The position numbers and the translations under genes are program-made. Shown piece by piece: positions 9,023 to 16,963 of a stretch of DNA of 64,000 bases. The notes below the pieces were generated by a model, which made no database searches, was not told the DNA's origin, and was given only the letters and a program-made list of their open reading frames with translations. How positions within the stretch are numbered: the stretch's first letter is position 1; each line of letters starts with the position of its first letter. The stretch is taken from NCBI RefSeq assembly GCF_023516715.1, contig NZ_JAMGSI010000001.1:1240001-1304000 (forward strand), written 5' to 3'. This DNA comes from Akkermansia massiliensis. GTDB taxonomy: Bacteria > Verrucomicrobiota > Verrucomicrobiia > Verrucomicrobiales > Akkermansiaceae.

Positions 9023-9559
9023 TCAAACCCCTATCCCCATGATTCTGGCCTGCTTCATGGCCGGATTGCCCTTGATGCCGCCCATCTTCCAGGCCCCGGT
9101 GCCGTAAACCACGCCTTTCTCCACCGCCCCTTCCAGGCAGTCCAGAAAACCGCGGAAGCACTCCACGGTGCGCTCCATATTGGCCCGGTTATCCTCCGCC
9201 GCGGCCAGAATGAAGTAAAACTCCTTGTCACGGATGTCCAGATAACGGGGGACCGTGCGGTCGATAAACGTCTTCATCTGGCCGCACAGCGTATAAAAAT
9301 ACACGGGAGTGGCCAGCACGATGACATCCGCTTCCAGCAGCTTGTCCAGCAACTCTTCCATATCGTCCTTCTGGAGGCAGGCGTGGGTGTCATGGCACAC
9401 GCCGCAGCCGCGGCAATAGCCGATGCGCTTCTCCGCCAGGCGCACCTTCTCCACGTCATGCCCTGCGTCCCGCGCCCCCTTCATGAACTCATCGCACAGG
9501 AGGTCGGAATTGCCGCCCTTGCGCGGACTGGAGGAAATGATTAAAATCTTCTTGCTCAT
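9023..9559 (-). CDS. Flavodoxin-family NAD(P)H-dependent FMN reductase
   Basis: 178 residues, cytoplasmic (no signal peptide). KKILIISSSPRKGGNSD at the N-terminus is the FMN phosphate loop. CRGCGVCHDTHAC at about 50-62 is the cysteine-containing segment seen in iron-sulfur-flavoprotein-like reductases. VLATPVYFYTLCGQMKTFIDR near residue 80-100 is the conserved flavin-contacting PVYF motif of this family. The upstream frame remains open to 9742, but the ATG at 9559 starts the domain exactly. It follows the iron alcohol dehydrogenase by 17 bp, so the pair probably forms an operon reducing carbonyl or quinone compounds (inference). Confidence 0.9.
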   Translation of the reverse strand: MSKKILIISSSPRKGGNSDLLCDEFMKGARDAGHDVEKVRLAEKRIGYCRGCGVCHDTHACLQKDDMEELLDKLLEADVIVLATPVYFYTLCGQMKTFIDRTVPRYLDIRDKEFYFILAAAEDNRANMERTVECFRGFLDCLEGAVEKGVVYGTGAWKMGGIKGNPAMKQARIMGIGV

Positions 9560-9576
9560 GGTACAGGCTCCCCGGC

Positions 9577-10764
9577 TTACAGATAAGACTTCCGGTAAAT
9601 GGAAACGCAATCCTCCACGGACAGCTCCGCGCGGTCGCACTGGAACAGGAACCCCATGGTTTCCCGCGCATTGTGAGCCATTTTCCCGAACTCCTCCGGC
9701 GCAATGCCGTAATCGCTCATGCGCAGGCCGCTTACGCCGCAATCCCGTTGCAGCCTGTCCAGCATGGTGATGAAATCCATGGGGTCCGCCGCCTCCGGCA
9801 TTCCCATGGCCTGCGCCATGCGGACAAAGCGTTCATCCGCCACATGCCGTTCAATCAGGTGCGTAAAATACGCCTTGCTGATCATGATGAGGCCGGCCCC
9901 GTGGGGCAGCTCCTGATGGTAGGCGGACAAGGCATGCTCCAGGGAATGCTCGCTGGTGCAGCGGCCCACGCACATCACGTAGCCGGACAGGGTATTGCCG
10001 AAGGCCACATGGGTACGGGCCTTCAGGTCGGAGCCGTCGGCCACCGCCCTGGGCAGGTAGCGGCTGATATGCTTAATGGCCTCCAGGGCGTACATGTCGC
10101 TCATCAGGTTCGTGCCGTTGGAAACGTAACCCTCCACGCTGTGGAACAGGGCGTCAAAGCCCTGGAAGGCCGTAAACAGCGGAGGAACGGTAAGCATCAG
10201 CTCCGGGTCCACGATGGAAAGCGCCGGAAACAGGTCCGGATGGACAAAGCCCGTCTTTTCATGCGTTTTCTCGTTCGTGATGACAGTGCCCGCGTCCGCC
10301 TCCGATCCGGTGCCGGCGGTGGTGGTAATGGCAACGATCGGCAGGGGCCTGTTGGAAACCGACTTCCCCTTCCCCGTGCCGGAGGGAATGTAATCCCAGT
10401 AATCGCCGTCATTCACTGCGATCAGCGCGATGGACTTGGCGGCGTCCATGCAGCTCCCTCCGCCCAGGGCGATGATAAAATCGCAGCCGTGTTCCCGGGC
10501 GAACCGGCCTCCGGCATTGACGGTTGAATTCAGGGGATTGGGCTCCACCCGGTCAAAGATGGCGCAGGCGATTCCGGCCTTGTCCAGTTGCCCCGTGAGG
10601 CGGTCCAGATAACCGTTGGCCCGGGTGGATTTCCCGTTGGAAATGACGATCATGGCCTTGCGGCCCGGCAATGCTTCCGCATGCAGGTTCTCCAGTTGCC
10701 CGGCCCCGAAAAGAAGCCGGGTGGGCACATGCATGAGAAAGGCGGAATGGGTATGGTTTGACAT
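9577..10764 (-). CDS. Iron-containing alcohol dehydrogenase
   Basis: 395 residues, full length for type III (group III) alcohol dehydrogenases. NAD(P)-binding GGGSCMDAAKSIA is at 101-113 and ITTTAGTGSEADAGTVI at 147-162. The four metal ligands align: Asp204 and His208 in GFDALFHSVEGY, His277 in SLEHALS and His288 in LPHGAG. The enzyme should interconvert an alcohol and aldehyde, reducing aldehydes in fermentation or butanol dehydrogenase-like reactions. The frame continues upstream to 10845, but the ATG at 10764 fits the family start. Downstream it is followed at 17 bp by the FMN reductase. Confidence 0.93.
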   Translation of the reverse strand: MSNHTHSAFLMHVPTRLLFGAGQLENLHAEALPGRKAMIVISNGKSTRANGYLDRLTGQLDKAGIACAIFDRVEPNPLNSTVNAGGRFAREHGCDFIIALGGGSCMDAAKSIALIAVNDGDYWDYIPSGTGKGKSVSNRPLPIVAITTTAGTGSEADAGTVITNEKTHEKTGFVHPDLFPALSIVDPELMLTVPPLFTAFQGFDALFHSVEGYVSNGTNLMSDMYALEAIKHISRYLPRAVADGSDLKARTHVAFGNTLSGYVMCVGRCTSEHSLEHALSAYHQELPHGAGLIMISKAYFTHLIERHVADERFVRMAQAMGMPEAADPMDFITMLDRLQRDCGVSGLRMSDYGIAPEEFGKMAHNARETMGFLFQCDRAELSVEDCVSIYRKSYL

Positions 10765-11188
10765 GATGACAGGTTGGTTTAAAGGCCGCTTCCCGGACTC
10801 CCGGAACACCCGTCCGGAAACGGGAAGCAACACACTACCTATCATCTAAAAGGTTACACCTGCTCTAATGAAAGAAAAATCTTAAAAATAATTTTATCTT
10901 TATTTTAAATAACTTATTACCAAATATTTCCGACACAAAAAAATAATTATCCCCTGCCATTTCCTCCTCAAAAAAGAGACGATTTCTATTCATTCCCCCC
11001 ACCGCCACGGAGAAGCTCCGCAACAATGGAAGCTCATCCGGACTCCGGTTCCCCACTGGAACCTTTCATTCCTTCGCAAGCCGTTTCAACCGAGGGAAAA
11101 CGGACCCGGCTTCATCAAACGCAGTCCCTGTTTATTTCCGGGAGCGGCGCCACAAAAAAACGCTCAGGAACTCCGGCCAGGGTCCGGC
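10765..11188. other. AT-rich intergenic region, no gene seen
   Basis: The segment 10,860-10,990 is notably A/T-rich relative to its surroundings and probably carries promoter elements for the minus-strand alcohol dehydrogenase. A 63-residue minus-strand frame here (10865-11056) has a Lys/Phe-rich translation that looks like AT bias, so I do not call it. Confidence 0.45.
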
Positions 11189-11515
11189 TTACGGCCTTAT
11201 GGAACAGGATGGCTTGGAAGCCTGCAAATCGGAATTATCCATTTCCACGGCCAGCCAGAATACGCCGACGGCCAACAGGCCGAAAGCACAAGCCCCCGCA
11301 ACGGAAAGAACGGTCATCACCATTTTCTGCCGTTCCGCCTTTGCCCTGCATTGACGGACCAGCGTTTGCACTGCGCCGCAGACTGCCCCCAGGCGGCCGC
11401 GCCATCCTTCTTCCCCGGAGGGCTGTCTTTTGGGATGCAGGTCGGGCCTCATCATCACGGAATACGGGAACGGCTCCGGCTTCATCATGGAAATGTCCAA
11501 AGGCATGTACTTCAT
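11189..11515 (-). CDS. Small single-pass membrane protein, divergent from the S24 repressor
   Basis: 108 residues with no family I recognise. Residues 1-65 are polar and basic (RGRLGAVCGAVQTLVRQCRAKAERQK), and one hydrophobic segment, about 66-90 (MVMTVLSVAGACAFGLLAVGVFWLAV), is followed by a short polar tail. Basic residues before the helix suggest N-in, C-out. Its start faces the repressor gene across 103 bp that contain two matching palindromes, so it is likely controlled by that repressor. By analogy with SOS-controlled small membrane division inhibitors such as YneA or SidA it could be a stress effector, but nothing in the sequence proves this. Confidence 0.65.
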   Translation of the reverse strand: MKYMPLDISMMKPEPFPYSVMMRPDLHPKRQPSGEEGWRGRLGAVCGAVQTLVRQCRAKAERQKMVMTVLSVAGACAFGLLAVGVFWLAVEMDNSDLQASKPSCSIRP

Positions 11516-11525
11516 GACTTCTTTT

Positions 11526-11542
11526 TTAACGATATTCGTTAA
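11526..11542. promoter_or_regulatory. Palindromic operator 1 of the divergent repressor locus
   Basis: A perfect 17-bp dyad, TTAACGA-TAT-TCGTTAA, with the inner core ACGA-N3-TCGT. It lies 11 bp before the start of the small membrane protein gene (minus strand), where a bound repressor would block transcription or the ribosome site. Confidence 0.65.
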
Positions 11543-11593
11543 TCAGTCAACATATTTTTCACGGATTTAATTTACTTCTTTCTATCGACAATT

Positions 11594-11606
11594 CACGAAA
11601 ATCGTG
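11594..11606. promoter_or_regulatory. Palindromic operator 2 of the divergent repressor locus
   Basis: A perfect 13-bp dyad, CACGA-AAA-TCGTG, with the same ACGA-N3-TCGT core as the site at 11526-11542. It ends 12 bp before the repressor ATG at 11619, a good place for autoregulation. The centres of the two sites are 66 bp apart. Confidence 0.65.
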
Positions 11607-11618
11607 TATCATCAAACC

Positions 11619-12425
11619 ATGACACCGACAAAAGGGGACGTGAAAAACTGGCTGAAAGCCATCGGAAAGGACCGTGACTGGCTCGCCAGGGAATGCGGCA
11701 CGGAGAAAGGAACGGTCAACAACTGGCTTTCCCCCTCCGGCCCCTTCCCCTCCAACGCCATTTTGAAAATCCACTCCCTGATGTCCCAATACGGGCCGGC
11801 TCAGCCGGAAAATGAGGCTATCCAGACCAACCGCCTTGTGCTGGAAATCACGGAGGAACGCATGAGGAAATACGAAAGGGCCGCCTCTGAAAAGGGAGTT
11901 CCCCTGCGCCAGTGGCTGACGGAACTGGCGGACCAGGCGGCGGACGCGCGCCAGCTCCGGACGGGGCAAAGCTCCTTCATTCCCTTGGCGGAACAACTCC
12001 CGTCCCTTGCCGGACATGCCGGGCGCGAATACAGCACGCAGATTGTCGGCAACATCGCCGCGGGCTCCCTTGCGGAAAGCGATACCGTCCCGTCCACCAT
12101 TTACATGGAAAGGCCCTTGGGCAAAAATGAATACGTGGTCCGCGTAGAAGGAAAATCCATGGAACCCCTCATCCCGGACGGCGCGCTGGTAGTCATGCGG
12201 CGCCATACGGCTCCGCCCGTCCCCAAGCCGGGAACCATCGTGGAATACAACGACGGACGCGGCGTCACGCTGAAAAAACTGATCCGGAAGAAAAATGCGG
12301 AAACGGGAAAAATGGAACATGTCCTGCAACCCATCAATCCCCCGTTCAAGGATATTGCCCCCATGGAGGGAGGCAGCATCTCCGGAATATACGTGGAAAC
12401 GCTAGCGAACTCCCGCAAGGGGTAG
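11619..12425 (+). CDS. Self-cleaving repressor: HTH, ribbon-helix-helix-like and S24/LexA peptidase domains
   Basis: 268 residues. Residues 5-55 look like a phage-type helix-turn-helix (DWLARECGTEKGTVNNWL). Residues 70-108 (NRLVLEITEERMRKYERAASEKGVPLRQ and on) have the strand-helix-helix pattern of a ribbon-helix-helix domain. The C-terminal half is a LexA/S24 autopeptidase: cleavage site Ala148-Gly149 in NIAAGS, nucleophile Ser180 in VEGKSMEPLIPDGA and general-base Lys219 in VTLKKL. Such proteins repress until RecA filaments stimulate self-cleavage after DNA damage. A GTG at 11604 is in frame, but it lies inside operator 2, so the ATG at 11619 is preferred. It probably controls itself and the divergent membrane protein. 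A domesticated phage repressor or an SOS regulator; the sequence cannot tell which. Confidence 0.85.
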   Translation: MTPTKGDVKNWLKAIGKDRDWLARECGTEKGTVNNWLSPSGPFPSNAILKIHSLMSQYGPAQPENEAIQTNRLVLEITEERMRKYERAASEKGVPLRQWLTELADQAADARQLRTGQSSFIPLAEQLPSLAGHAGREYSTQIVGNIAAGSLAESDTVPSTIYMERPLGKNEYVVRVEGKSMEPLIPDGALVVMRRHTAPPVPKPGTIVEYNDGRGVTLKKLIRKKNAETGKMEHVLQPINPPFKDIAPMEGGSISGIYVETLANSRKG

Positions 12426-12733
12426 CCTTCTCCCCCATCATACAGAAAAAGGCCCTCCCTTTTCCCCACCCCCTCCCGCCTCTAAAGCCGTCTTCTCTCC
12501 CTGCCCGGCGGTGATTCCCCCTATTCCCCCTATTCCCCCCTATAAAGCCCTATGATAAAGGACAATGGATGAAAGAACTTGCAGGGTGGAATGGTATTTG
12601 ATTAGGTAACGCGAAAACTGCGCCTCCGGATGATTTCTCCCCTGTACGGGGCTATCCGTAGCGGGGAATGGGCTGATACGGCGGACACTCTCTCAAAGCA
12701 AAACAAAAACAACATTAAAAAACAGCTTCTCCT
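12426..12733. other. Intergenic region before the acyltransferase
   Basis: Contains three tandem C/T-rich runs (CTATTCCCC-like units around 12518-12545) and an A-rich leader (12705-12722) directly before the acyltransferase ATG. I see no gene and no convincing hairpin terminator. Confidence 0.45.
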
Positions 12734-13921
12734 ATGTCGAACTCACAGAACTCTCCCATCCCACCCGGAAGTGAAAAACATCACTACCACATTCTTGACG
12801 GATTGCGCGGGGTGGCCGCCATTGTCGTCGTGTGGTTCCATATCTTTGAAGCATACGCCACCAGCCATGTGGACCAAATCATCAACCACGGCTACCTGGC
12901 CGTTGACTTCTTCTTCATGCTGTCCGGGTTCGTCATCGGTTACGCCTACGACAACCGCTGGAAAACGATGACGACCGGGGAATTCATCAAGCGCCGCCTC
13001 ATACGCCTGCAGCCCATGGTGGCGATCGGGGCGGTCATCGGCGCACTCATCTTTTATTTCCAGGGCTGTTCCGTATGGGATGTGTCCCAGGTCACGGTCA
13101 TCTCCCTGCTGGTCGCCACCTTCGTCAATGTCCTGCTGATTCCGTCGCCTCCCGGTCTGGAAATCCGGGGACTGGGAGAGATGTACCCGCTCAACGGGCC
13201 AAGCTGGTCGCTATTCTTTGAATACATCGGCAACCTTCTCTATGCGCTGTTCATCCGGAAACTCTCCACGCGCTCCCTGGCGGCGCTGGTGATCCTGGCC
13301 GGATGCGGCCTGGCTTCCTTCAGCTTCTGGGGGCCCAATGGAGACATATGCTCCGGCTTCGCCATGACCGGCACGGAATGGACAGGCGGCTCCCTGCGCC
13401 TGCTGTACTCCTTCTCCGCCGGGCTGCTTCTGTTCCGCCTGTTCAAGCCCGTCAACATCAAGGGTTCCTTCTGGCTGTGCGGCATCTCCCTCGCCATCCT
13501 GCTGGCCATGCCCCGCCTGGGAGGAGAAGACGCTTTCTGGATGAACAGCCTCTATGAAACCGTGTGCTTCGCGGTCTTCTTCCCCCTTATCCTCCTCTTT
13601 GGCGCTTCCGGAAAAATCACTGATCCCTATACGGATAAAATATGCCGGTTCCTGGGCAGAATCTCCTACCCCCTGTACATGGTGCATTACCCGTTCATCT
13701 ATCTGTATTATGCGTGGGTGAAAAACGGAGACCTCTCCTTCTCTGAATCCCTCCCCGGTGCCCTGGCCGTCGTCATCGGGAGCATCCTGCTGGCCTGGCT
13801 GTGCCTGAAATTCTACGATGAACCGGTCCGGAGCTTCCTGGCGAAGCATTTCCTGAAACGGAAAAATAACCGCAGCCTTGAGCCTTCATCTTCCGTACTC
13901 CAAAAAAAGACGGACGGCTAA
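12734..13921 (+). CDS. Acyltransferase 3 family membrane protein
   Basis: 395 residues with about ten membrane helices. The N-terminal HILDGLRGVAAIVVVWFHIFEAY carries the R and H of the acyltransferase-3 active region, and GYLAVDFFFMLSGFVIGYAYDNRW is the conserved second motif (DFFFMLSGF). It should transfer an acyl group, usually acetyl, from a cytoplasmic donor to a sugar of an envelope polysaccharide, lipid or peptidoglycan. It ends with a basic cytoplasmic tail (KRKNNRS). The stop codon lies inside the hairpin at 13908-13934. A second, divergent member is at 42691-43845. Acceptor unknown. Confidence 0.9.
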   Translation: MSNSQNSPIPPGSEKHHYHILDGLRGVAAIVVVWFHIFEAYATSHVDQIINHGYLAVDFFFMLSGFVIGYAYDNRWKTMTTGEFIKRRLIRLQPMVAIGAVIGALIFYFQGCSVWDVSQVTVISLLVATFVNVLLIPSPPGLEIRGLGEMYPLNGPSWSLFFEYIGNLLYALFIRKLSTRSLAALVILAGCGLASFSFWGPNGDICSGFAMTGTEWTGGSLRLLYSFSAGLLLFRLFKPVNIKGSFWLCGISLAILLAMPRLGGEDAFWMNSLYETVCFAVFFPLILLFGASGKITDPYTDKICRFLGRISYPLYMVHYPFIYLYYAWVKNGDLSFSESLPGALAVVIGSILLAWLCLKFYDEPVRSFLAKHFLKRKNNRSLEPSSSVLQKKTDG

Positions 13922-13934
13922 AAGCCGCCCGTCT
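13902..13934 (-). terminator. Terminator between convergent genes
   Basis: An 11-bp stem with one mismatch (AGACGG-CGGC against GCCG-CCGTCT) overlaps the acyltransferase stop. On the minus strand it is followed by seven T, so it terminates the tail-like gene at 14037-15260, and it may also slow plus-strand transcription. Confidence 0.7.
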
Positions 13935-14036
13935 GAATGCGAACCAATGTTCCTGCTGTCGTTTGATTCGGACAGCCGCTTCAAGCGTTACTGTCCATCA
14001 GTCCAGAGCAGGCCATGACCGTTATTTACGCCTGCC

Positions 14037-15260
14037 TCACGCTTGGACAGTTTGCGTGATGACGACTTTTTCATAGGCTTTAACTCCGGCCGCCTCATGG
14101 TTGCCATCCGTCGCAAGGATGAGCGAGCCATTCCGCGTTTCTTCCGCAGCTCCGGCTGATACGGTCACGACAGCGCCGTTCTCCCAATGCTCCGCACCTG
14201 CGTCCAGCCAGTCGGGCTTTGAAACCAGCGTCCATGCAGAACCGGCGCCGGAATTCAGCGTCAACGAAGAGCTTCCCCCGGCAGAAGGCAGATCAATACC
14301 GGATAAAGGAGCATTCGAATTGCGCTCAACCCATTTGGAACGGGAATAGGGAAGCGGCTGCTTGCCGAGCCAGTCCCTCAGCTTGTTATCTTCCACGTGC
14401 GCTATGGCGGAATAAATTTCACTGTTACCATGAAACAGCAATTGAGCTTCAGTGATAGCGTAACCCTGTGAGGCCGGCGTAGCGGCGATAAGCTTCAGTT
14501 CTCCTGAGGGCGTCACGTAATACACGTCCAGATACTGGTGGCGGTAGGCATAAATGAGGCGTGCCATTTTAACATTGTAAAATTCCTCCGGCATATCCCA
14601 TTCATAAACGCTCAGCACCCCCGGAGCCACGGCGGAATTCGAGAGCCTGGAATGATATTTCACCCGGAATTTGCGCAGAGCACTGTCGATTTGAAGACTG
14701 ATATAAATGCCGGCGGCATTGCCTGTTTGCCGTATGGTATGGGCATAGGCATAATGATCTTCCGGAGGAGCGGTAAAATCCGCAAACGTGCATGAGCCCA
14801 CCTCAAAAACGGCCCGTTCATCCGGAACAAAATTGATTTGTACGACAACCTTGTCCTTGCTCCACCATCCCCACGGGTTTCCGGTGCCTCCCACTTTTAC
14901 CGGCCTTCCGTCGGCAGGCCTGGAGATATTGAACCCCATAGGCCCCTTCTGCTTAACCGTCGCGTTGAAGGCGCTTATCAGAGGTATGCAGGAACAAGCC
15001 GTCACCTTCGCGAGCATGCGCCCGGTTTCCAGTGCGTCCGATGTTACGGGGCCGTTCAGAACGACAGCCCCGTTGAATGTTTCCACGCCTGCGTGCGTGT
15101 TGTTGCCGGTGTAAGTGCCGGATGAGTCAGGAATAGCGGCGGCGGAATTCCAGGCCGTACGCTCTTCTTCCGTAAGATGCATCGTTGTATTCCCGGTATG
15201 TCCGGTTACTTCCTCCTGGGATGCCAGGGTGACTCCATTGAGAATATTAATAGTATTCAT
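14037..15260 (-). CDS. Phage-tail-like protein with C-terminal BACON-type domain
   Basis: 407 residues, no signal peptide. The N-terminus (INILNGVTLASQEEV, then HLTEEERTAWNSAAA) carries the H-x-T-x-x-E-R-x-x-W-N motif repeated in phage tail fibre and baseplate proteins. The same motif and layout occur in the protein at 53325-54467. The middle is beta-rich with no recognised family. The last 90 residues (LPSAGGSSSLTLNSGAGSAWTLVSKP ... VTVSAGAAEETRNGSLILATDG) look like a BACON carbohydrate-binding-type domain, common in Bacteroidetes and phage proteins. The gene lies on the 3' side of tRNA-Gly. Likely a remnant or domesticated receptor-binding protein. Confidence 0.7.
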   Translation of the reverse strand: MNTINILNGVTLASQEEVTGHTGNTTMHLTEEERTAWNSAAAIPDSSGTYTGNNTHAGVETFNGAVVLNGPVTSDALETGRMLAKVTACSCIPLISAFNATVKQKGPMGFNISRPADGRPVKVGGTGNPWGWWSKDKVVVQINFVPDERAVFEVGSCTFADFTAPPEDHYAYAHTIRQTGNAAGIYISLQIDSALRKFRVKYHSRLSNSAVAPGVLSVYEWDMPEEFYNVKMARLIYAYRHQYLDVYYVTPSGELKLIAATPASQGYAITEAQLLFHGNSEIYSAIAHVEDNKLRDWLGKQPLPYSRSKWVERNSNAPLSGIDLPSAGGSSSLTLNSGAGSAWTLVSKPDWLDAGAEHWENGAVVTVSAGAAEETRNGSLILATDGNHEAAGVKAYEKVVITQTVQA

Positions 15261-15468
15261 GGTTTTGTTTATTATTGTTACTTGTAATGAAGTGGCATGA
15301 CGACTCTGCTGCCTTCATATCCATGATGGTAACTCCGAAAACATTCTCACTCGCGAAAAGCCTGCGGTCTTCCCGGATTTTGACAGCTTCAACGGTTAGG
15401 CGGCTTCTATGGTGTTTCCACAGGAGCCCTTTTTTCCAGCCGGGACAACAGGAATCTGATCCAGCCAT
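15247..15468 (-). other. Remnant of an upstream phage gene (3' end), shared with the locus at 53.2 kb
   Basis: An open frame of 73 codons overlaps the start of the tail-like gene by 14 bp. Its end, IMDMKAAESSCHFITSNNNKQ, resembles the frame that ends at 53361 (IMDKEAPKLFNYLTTTNNKQ), and both have SRxxLTVEE/A further upstream. The two probably derive from the C-terminus of one phage gene that preceded the tail-like gene in the source element. It could still be a small expressed gene. Confidence 0.5.
15263..15276 (-). promoter_or_regulatory. A-rich 5' leader element shared with the tail-like gene at 53325
   Basis: On the minus strand AATAATAAACAAAA lies two bases before the start codon; the identical 14-mer lies at 53308-53321, three bases before the start of the paralogue. 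Probably a ribosome-binding or translation-enhancing leader rather than an operator. Confidence 0.5.
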
Positions 15469-15779
15469 CCCCTAGTTTAACGTGTCCTCCATTTTCCGAA
15501 TACACAGCAATCATTGCTGCCACTTCAAAAAAATCCTGTATCTGTTGCAGAAAAATAGCATCCTGCATGAAGCGTCAACTTCCTCCAGGATATTTCTCCA
15601 CCCTATCTTAAAACATTCATCGTCAATGATTTTCTAAATATACAACAGACAGCCTTGATTTTATTGACTGTAACATTCAGGTTTCAGCAGGCAGTAACGG
15701 TTTTGACGATAATTCCGGTTACTCGGGATAATAGGATACTATTAGAACGGCCCGCAATTGTTATTCTCTGAAAACAAAA
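15469..15779. other. Intergenic region before tRNA-Gly, no gene seen
   Basis: About 310 bases, relatively AT-rich, without a credible open frame. Probably further eroded sequence of the integrated element; I find no copy of the tRNA 3' end here. Confidence 0.4.
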
Positions 15780-15801
15780 AACTTCCTGAAATTAGGAAGT
15801 T
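15770..15801 (-). terminator. Terminator of tRNA-Gly
   Basis: A perfect 8-bp stem (AACTTCCT against AGGAAGTT, six-base loop) lies just 3' of the tRNA. On the minus strand it runs into a T-rich stretch. Confidence 0.75.
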
Positions 15802-15806
15802 AAAAA

Positions 15807-15881
15807 TGGAGCGGATGATGGGATTCGAACCCACGACATCAACCTTGGCAAGGTTGCGCTCTACCCCTGAGCTACATCCGC
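15807..15881 (-). tRNA. tRNA-Gly (GCC)
   Basis: Acceptor stem GCGGATG/CATCCGC, D arm GCTC-AGGGGTA-GAGC, anticodon stem CAACC/GGTTG with the loop TTGCCAA (anticodon GCC), T arm GTGGG-TTCGAAT-CCCAT, discriminator T and encoded CCA. Complete cloverleaf. Confidence 0.96.
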
Positions 15882-16069
15882 TTGGATGGGTCAGCGGACC
15901 GGAACCGACCGCTGGGGAGGTTTATACGCCCGTTGCGGGAAAAAGCAACCTTTATTTTGGCAATTTCCCCATACGCCATCCATCCTTTTTCTGCCGAACT
16001 GCATCAAAGTGTGGCTTATAAATGAAATTCTCTCGTCAGAATGAAAGACACATTCTATGCTGTGGCGGC

Positions 16070-16198
16070 ATGAAAGAATTGCTCATTACCCTGATCACGC
16101 TGGCGGGCCTGTTCATCGGCGTGTATTATCACGATTCCCTGGCGGGAGGCGGACAGGCAGACCAGCAGAAGGCGGAAGCTCCCGCCTCTGAACAGTAG
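16070..16198 (+). CDS. 42-residue membrane-anchored peptide
   Basis: A short open frame: a 2-residue charged start (KE), one hydrophobic helix (LLITLITLAGLFIGVYY), then a hydrophilic tail rich in Gln, Ala and Glu (GGGQADQQKAEAPASEQ). It stops 12 bp before the HtrA-type protease gene and on the same strand. It could be a small protein partner of that protease or a leader peptide. The helix-plus-tail layout is not random-looking, but there is no homology evidence. Confidence 0.45.
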   Translation: MKELLITLITLAGLFIGVYYHDSLAGGGQADQQKAEAPASEQ

Positions 16199-16210
16199 TC
16201 CCCGGCAATC

Positions 16211-16951
16211 ATGAACACGGCTTTCCGGAAACCCTGTTTTTCCGCCATTCTCTGCGGAGCGGCCCTGCTGGCTCCGCAGGCACGGGCGCAGTCCGCCGAC
16301 AGCGCCGGAATCCTTTCCACCACGCCGCAGTCCGTGGAGGACCTCCAGCGGATTGAACACCAGCTCCAGCAGGTGCTTCCCCGGGTGCTCCCCGCCCTGG
16401 TCTGCATTGAAGTGAACAACGGCAGCGGCACCGGCATTCTGGTTTCGGAAAAAGGCCTGATTTTTTCAGCGGCCCATGTCGTTGATAAACAAGGAACCGT
16501 GCTCAAGATCATCCTGCCGGACGGCACCCGCCTGCCGGGAAAAACCACGGCGCAGAACAGCGATTCGGACGCCGGAACGGCTGAAATCACGACCAAATTG
16601 AACAAGAACCTTCCCCGCGTGGAGAAGGCGGAGAAACTGCCCCGCGTGGGGGACTGGGTGTTCGCGCTGGGGCACGGAGGCGGCCTGGACCAGAAACGCG
16701 GCCCGATGGTGCGCCTGGGGAGGGTGGTTTCCCTCAAGCACGGCGTCATTCAGACGGATTGCAAGCTGATCCGCGGGGATTCCGGCGGCCCTCTTTTCAA
16801 CCTGAACGGGGAATTGATCGGCATTCACAGCCGGGTGGGTTCCGGGCTTGAAGACAATCTCCACGTTCCCATGAAGGATTTCGACGCACTGATGGAATCT
16901 CCCGCAGGCGGAAAGGCCCCCCTGCCTCCGTCACCGGAACGGGACGGCTAG
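16211..16951 (+). CDS. Secreted HtrA-like (S1C) serine protease without PDZ
   Basis: 246 residues. The signal peptide ends near APQARAQ (about residue 27), so the protein is periplasmic. The trypsin fold follows with a complete triad: His89 in IFSAAHVVD, Asp120 in NSDSDAGTAEI and Ser191 in RGDSGGPLFNLNGELIGIH. The conserved GSGTGILVSEKG strand is present. No PDZ domain follows, so regulation differs from DegP/DegS. The next gene, 12 bp downstream, is a related but protease-dead protein that does carry a PDZ, which suggests the two act together in envelope quality control (inference). Confidence 0.9.
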   Translation: MNTAFRKPCFSAILCGAALLAPQARAQSADSAGILSTTPQSVEDLQRIEHQLQQVLPRVLPALVCIEVNNGSGTGILVSEKGLIFSAAHVVDKQGTVLKIILPDGTRLPGKTTAQNSDSDAGTAEITTKLNKNLPRVEKAEKLPRVGDWVFALGHGGGLDQKRGPMVRLGRVVSLKHGVIQTDCKLIRGDSGGPLFNLNGELIGIHSRVGSGLEDNLHVPMKDFDALMESPAGGKAPLPPSPERDG

Positions 16952-16963
16952 CTTTTTCCCTCC

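Noticed and set aside
10865-11056. 63-codon minus frame in the AT-rich stretch
   Set aside because: Lys/Phe-rich composition follows from the AT bias, and there is no ribosome site or partner.
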